The translations under genes and the position numbers were made by a program. From NCBI GenBank assembly GCA_964006375.1, contig OZ023268.1:85980858-86044857 (forward strand): a stretch of 64,000 nucleotides of DNA. The letters are read 5' to 3'. This document shows, piece after piece, positions 60,050-64,000 of the stretch. How positions within the stretch are numbered: position 1 is the first letter of the stretch; each line of letters begins with the position of its first letter. Under the pieces are notes generated by a model. That model saw only the letters and a list, made by a program, of their open reading frames with translations, did not search any database and was not told the origin of the DNA. This DNA is from Tillus elongatus. Lineage: Eukaryota; Arthropoda; Insecta; Coleoptera; Cleridae.

Positions 60050-60420
60050 AGGTGATAGCAAATTTTCTTACCGAAAAAGTTTTGGCGAATTTTCTTGAAA
60101 AAAAAATTGTGGTGCAATTTTTTGAAACATAAATTTGTTTCGAATTTTTGTGTGAACGAATGCCAAGTTTTTAACAAAATTCGTGGAAAATAATGTTTTA
60201 ATAAATTTTCCTGCAAAAAAATTGTTTCAGGGAATTTTCGTGAAAACTGTTTTATTTTCTGCCTAAGATTTTTTCAAGTAATTTTTGTAAGATTAATATT
60301 GTTTACTGTATTTTCGTGGAATTTTTTTTCTGCAAAAAAATTTTTTACAAATTTTTTGCGAATTTTCGTAGAAAAAAATTTGTCTTGAAATCGCGACTGA
60401 ATTTTTTAAAAATTCCCTTA
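60050..60420. repeat. degenerate tandem repeat with GAATTTTCGTG-A-run units
   Basis: The pattern (GCGAATTTTC, TTCGTGGAAAA, then a poly-A-like run and TTGTTT) recurs roughly every 40-50 bases eight or nine times with heavy divergence. A similar patch is at 62940-63020. Confidence 0.55.
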
Positions 60421-60450
60421 AATGAGCGCAAACTAGACCTTCTGGAACCC

Positions 60451-60453
<3 letters not shown>

Positions 60454-60538
<85 letters not shown>
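60454..60538. repeat. (TA)n array
   Basis: About 85 bases, after a family B-like CTGGAACCCATAT. Confidence 0.95.
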
Positions 60539-60540
<2 letters not shown>

Positions 60541-61396
60541 AATCGGCGGCTTTTCGTCAGACCTTATAGAGTCAAAAGCTCGTTTCTTTATTTAACAAAA
60601 TAGCTAGTATCTCTACTTTCAAAAGGTTAGAGCCAGAATATAATTAAGAAAAACCCTTTAATAAATAATTAATTTATTCCTTACAAAAAAAAACTACCAG
60701 GATAAATCTTTTACAAACAATCTCTATAGTGAGCACAATTTCTCCTCTACCCTATTTTCTTACACTAAGTAAACATTAATAATTTACATTACCGTTTTCT
60801 CCAAGTATCAGAAAAATACAATTATTATTATTTTCTTTTGATTGGTTAGGGTGGCGTGTGCCTATTTGAATTTTCATTTTTAAAAGTTGTTCTTATCGAC
60901 CACTTAAAACCTTGGGCTCTTTATTACATCCAGAGAATCGAATAAATGTTAATAAAAAGGTTAAATCTCACCCAGTCGCATTATACTTTTCTATCGTTAA
61001 GCAGTCTCTCTTTTTCTATATTTGGCACTTATTCCAACACAGAATTTTACCCGAAAAGGGACCCTTGCTACTCTGGTAACTGTCCCCAACTTAATGCCCC
61101 CGTTTTTTCTTAATACTCGTTGTCGCAAATCCAAGTACTTTTTTGTCTATCTCGCATTTTCCATCGTAATCATCACATACGTAAACACTTACCGAACCAC
61201 TGGCCCAGTTTCTTTCAACTTAATATGCTTCGTTGTCGTTTTAATTTCCAGTTGCACATTGAAACTATTGTTTATATTGGCAAACTAATTTTTAATATAA
61301 AACATTTATTAGCGAATTTTCAGAAGAAAAAAATTTCGCTTTCTCTAAGTTGATTACCTTCATTAAAGTTAAATACTGTAAATGATGCTCATTTAC

Positions 61397-61398
<2 letters not shown>
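60539..61398. other. stretch with no supported gene
   Basis: Open frames at 61022-61353 (plus) overlap in two frames and show no family resemblance. Confidence 0.4.
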
Positions 61399-61463
<65 letters not shown>

Positions 61464-61590
61464 CCATCCACAAACGCACGCACACTACGTGCGCGTTTGT
61501 GTGTGTGTATGTTGCAGGTATCAGTGTGATACACACACGGGAGCGCGAGCGCACACCACACTATATGTGTGTGTGCGTGTGTGTTTTTTC
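61399..61590. repeat. (TA)n array and GT/CA-rich low-complexity DNA
   Basis: (TA)n to 61460, then alternating CACGCACAC and GTGTGTGTGTATG tracts that can pair with each other. Confidence 0.9.
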
Positions 61591-61689
61591 TTCTTCTGTC
61601 TCCGAAAACAATAGAACTATGGCAACCAAATTTAGTACGCATATTTCTATTGTAAAACCTATATTATATGATAAAACTCAGATCTCAGC

Positions 61690-62306
61690 TGTTGAAGTCA
61701 TAATGTTTATCACTACAGATCTTGACCAGAATAAATATGTGCTGGCAATGTTTGTAGACTCAAGAAAAGCATTTGGCATAGTTAATCATAGCATTGTATT
61801 AAACAAACTGTATAATATGGGAATACGGCATTGTGCATTAACTTATATCTTGTTACCTATTTGGCTGAAGGCAAACAACTGTTGTGAATAGTAAAAGAAG
61901 CACCCCAAAAATTGTAAAAGCGGGTGTCCCACAGGGATCTATATTTGGACCGATTTTGTATTTGTTGCATGTACAGAATCTACCATTAGGAAAATTAAAG
62001 GCTACATACATAATTTTCGCAGATGACACAGTGCCGTTGTATTCTCACAACTCTCAGGGTTCATTGGAAAAAATAGTCAATGATAACTTGAATACATATT
62101 ACAGGTGGTAATTAAGTAATAACCTAAAAAGGAGCTTGAACGTAAATGTTTGCACAAAAAGGTAAATACATAAAAGATATGAATATTAATACAAACAATC
62201 AAAAAATTAAACGTGTAAATTACTATAAGTACCTTGGACAATAGACAATAAGTTGAATTTTGGCGAACACTTAAATAATGTTAGGAAAAAAACATCTATG
62301 ACCAGT
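61690..62306 (+). mobile_element. LINE reverse transcriptase fragment
   Basis: Plus strand reads VLAMFVDSRKAFGIVNHSIV and LNKLYNMGIRHCALTYILL, then after a shift near 61880 KIVKAGVPQGSIFGPILYLL and YIIFADDTVPLYSHNSQ (FADD catalytic motif). Typical non-LTR palm. Interrupted at 62306 by a foldback MITE, with LINE-like text possibly continuing after 62497 (ERLNEEPHT-like and LQRRKKLRTTNIWFK). Confidence 0.8.
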
Positions 62307-62497
62307 TTTACAAAGCTCGATTAAATATTTAACGGCCGTTTAGTTAATCAGGGCTTCAGATCAGACGACCAATCACAGCTTCAAAATATCTGGTTGTCAT
62401 GGCAAGAATCTGAATTATAGTCTGTGATTGGTCGTCTAAAGCCTTGATTAACTAACCGGCCGTTAAATAGTTAATCAAGCTTTGTGAAACTGGGCAA
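62307..62497. mobile_element. foldback MITE, 190 bases
   Basis: Arms TTTAACGGCCGTTTAGTTAA and CCGGCCGTTAAATAGTTAAT are inverted over about 85 bases (CCAGTTTTACAAAGCTCGAT against AAGCTTTGTGAAACTGGGC). CATCTATGA before it and AATGACTGG after it share ATGA, a possible target duplication. Confidence 0.85.
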
Positions 62498-62793
62498 TGA
62501 CTGGATAGCCTTTAGGTGTGAATATTTATTTAACAGAGAGATTGAAGAGACTAATATAAAATGCATTAATAGAACCACATATGAGATATATGATGGTTGT
62601 TTGGACTTCTGCGACATATGTGAAATTACAACAACTGCAAAGAAGAAAAAACTGCGTACTACAAATATATGGTTTAAACTGGTTTTATCCTACTAAATAT
62701 TTGTAGGTATAAAACGTTGAACTTCTTACAAATTAATAACCTAATAAAGCTGGAATAATGTAAATTAATGTATAAAATATGGAATAAAAAGTC

Positions 62794-62945
62794 TGGACAC
62801 AGCAAGTGCGTTATGGTAGTGAATTTTTATTTAAATGTTTTAGTAGCAAATATGTTTTTTTTAAATGAAAGCAGGCATAAAATTTGGTCGCCAGTATAAC
62901 CTATATAGTAGAAACAATGTACCATATTTCATCAAATAAGCTTTT
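62794..62945. mobile_element. MITE family A, left half
   Basis: GGACACAGCAAGTGCGTTAT and GCCAGTATAACCTATATAGT, then truncated. Confidence 0.75.
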
Positions 62946-63129
62946 CGACAAAACTCCCAAAAAGTTTTTTTGCATAAAAATTTACACACATTTTTTCACG
63001 ACAATCCGTAAACATTTTTTTAAATAACTTATTAAACATTTATTATTACGCCCTTCACTTCTAAAATATAAAATACGGACTGTTCTATTTGAAACAATTG
63101 AGTTAGATAGTTTGATTTTTAGTGAATTG

Positions 63130-63800
63130 GTAAAGGTTTACTTTCGGGGCGCGTGTTCGATTTTTATGAAATTTTGTATATAGACGTGTTTTAGGGTATA
63201 GATGACGAAAATCACAATGGACATTTTTGTAGAAAAAACGTAAGTTGTACTCACTCTTGCGGCATGTCTTTGTCATATTTTACACAGTTTCGGGAGTCGT
63301 TCGTTTTATATCAAGCTAAAGAAGGGTGTATTTGACTATTCTAATTCATTTTCATATAGTTAATGCACCCCCTTAACTGTTTATGTGTCTCTGCAAATTA
63401 CCCTTCTTTTCATCGTATAAGTTGAAATTGGCATTAAGTTGGCTTTATATGTCAAATGTCAATTTCAACTTAGATCTGTTATACGATGAAAAGAAGGGTA
63501 ATTTTCAGAGACACTTAAGCAGATAAGGGGGTGCACTAACTATAGGTGAAAATGAATTAGAATAGTGGAATACACCTTTCTTTAGCTTGATATGAAAAGA
63601 ACGAATCCCGAAAATGTGTAAAATGTGTCACAAAAGTGAGTACAATTTACGTTTTTCCTACAAAAATGTCCAAATAACTCCAAAAGTTGGCTTCAGCCCT
63701 AATTTTTATTGTGATTTTTATCATCTACACCCTAAAACACGTCTATGTACAAAATTTCATAAAAATCGAACACACACCCCGAAAGTAAACCTTTACCCTG
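63130..63800. mobile_element. long foldback element, ~670 bases
   Basis: Arms of over 300 bases: GTAAAGGTTTACTTTCGGGG at the left against CCCGAAAGTAAACCTTTACC at the right, and ATTACCCTTCTTTTCATCGT against ACGATGAAAAGAAGGGTAAT near the centre at 63455. No coding frame. Confidence 0.88.
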
Positions 63801-64000
63801 TAAATAGTACTACTTAATACTTGAACCTTTTTAAGACACTATAACGATTCGAACTTTTTCTCGAGCCAATAAGAGGAAATTTTCACGCAATTTATAAATT
63901 ACGCAAAAATTTAAGACATTTTTTGTGAAAATATTTTTTTATACACGTTATGTAAACGCCGTTTCATTTGAAATTAAAATATGCATTACCTTTTGCAGTA

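Noticed and set aside
61022..61353. Membrane-protein-like open frames
   Set aside because: Two overlapping frames in AT-rich DNA both look hydrophobic because of T-rich codons; no start or domain support.

Overview
This is a window of AT-rich animal nuclear DNA, almost certainly arthropod and probably insect. The evidence is spliced genes with short phase-conserved introns, the GT-AG sites of a core-1 galactosyltransferase family, and an insect-like transposon mix (gypsy, BEL/Pao, jockey and R1-like LINEs, Penelope, Tc1/mariner, hAT, piggyBac, pogo, tRNA-headed SINEs). A beetle would fit, but I cannot fix the species. There are no bacterial genes, rRNA genes or CRISPR arrays. At least 19 long (TA)n arrays are scattered through the window.

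Host genes. Two tandem paralogs of core-1 beta-1,3-galactosyltransferase (C1GALT1-like, family GT31) lie on the minus strand. Paralog 1 runs from 23298 to 22145 (four exons seen, 3' end not found). Paralog 2 runs from 52555 to 32232 (five exons seen, including the terminal exon, stop codon and poly(A) signal). Matching exons are 133 and 160 bases in both copies, with identical phases. The metal-binding DxD motif is altered in both: Ser-Asp-Asp in paralog 1 and Ser-Glu-Lys in paralog 2. The introns of paralog 2 have swollen with transposons. An intronless acidic/coiled-coil reading frame of unknown identity (34181-34965, plus) sits inside one of them.

Layout. 1-420: LINE fragment. 521-9490: a Tc1/mariner-like element split by a gypsy-type LTR retrotransposon, which itself carries a MITE, a hairpin-ended repeat and a DD41D-type mariner with ~450-base inverted ends. 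9985-12320: hAT element with a perfect 8-base target duplication. 12830-17330: two mariner pseudogenes, an R1-like LINE with RNase H, and a foldback element. 17800-22100: MITEs, foldbacks and tRNA-like heads. 22145-23298: paralog 1. 23690-32230: jockey fragment, MITE copies, a SINE, and unassigned DNA. 32232-52555: paralog 2 with its intronic elements, including a 276-base tandem array (45770-47060) and a Penelope-like element with inverted arms (47935-49790). 52850-59640: a SINE with target duplication inside an older repeat, then a pogo-like element split at TTAA by a piggyBac-like element, which holds a foldback MITE, which holds a (TA)n-bearing repeat. 59640-64000: LINE and foldback remnants.

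Most transposon genes here are decayed (frameshifts and stops). The value of the window lies in the glycosyltransferase pair, the dateable nesting of elements, and evidence that (TA)n arrays grow inside mobile elements after insertion.
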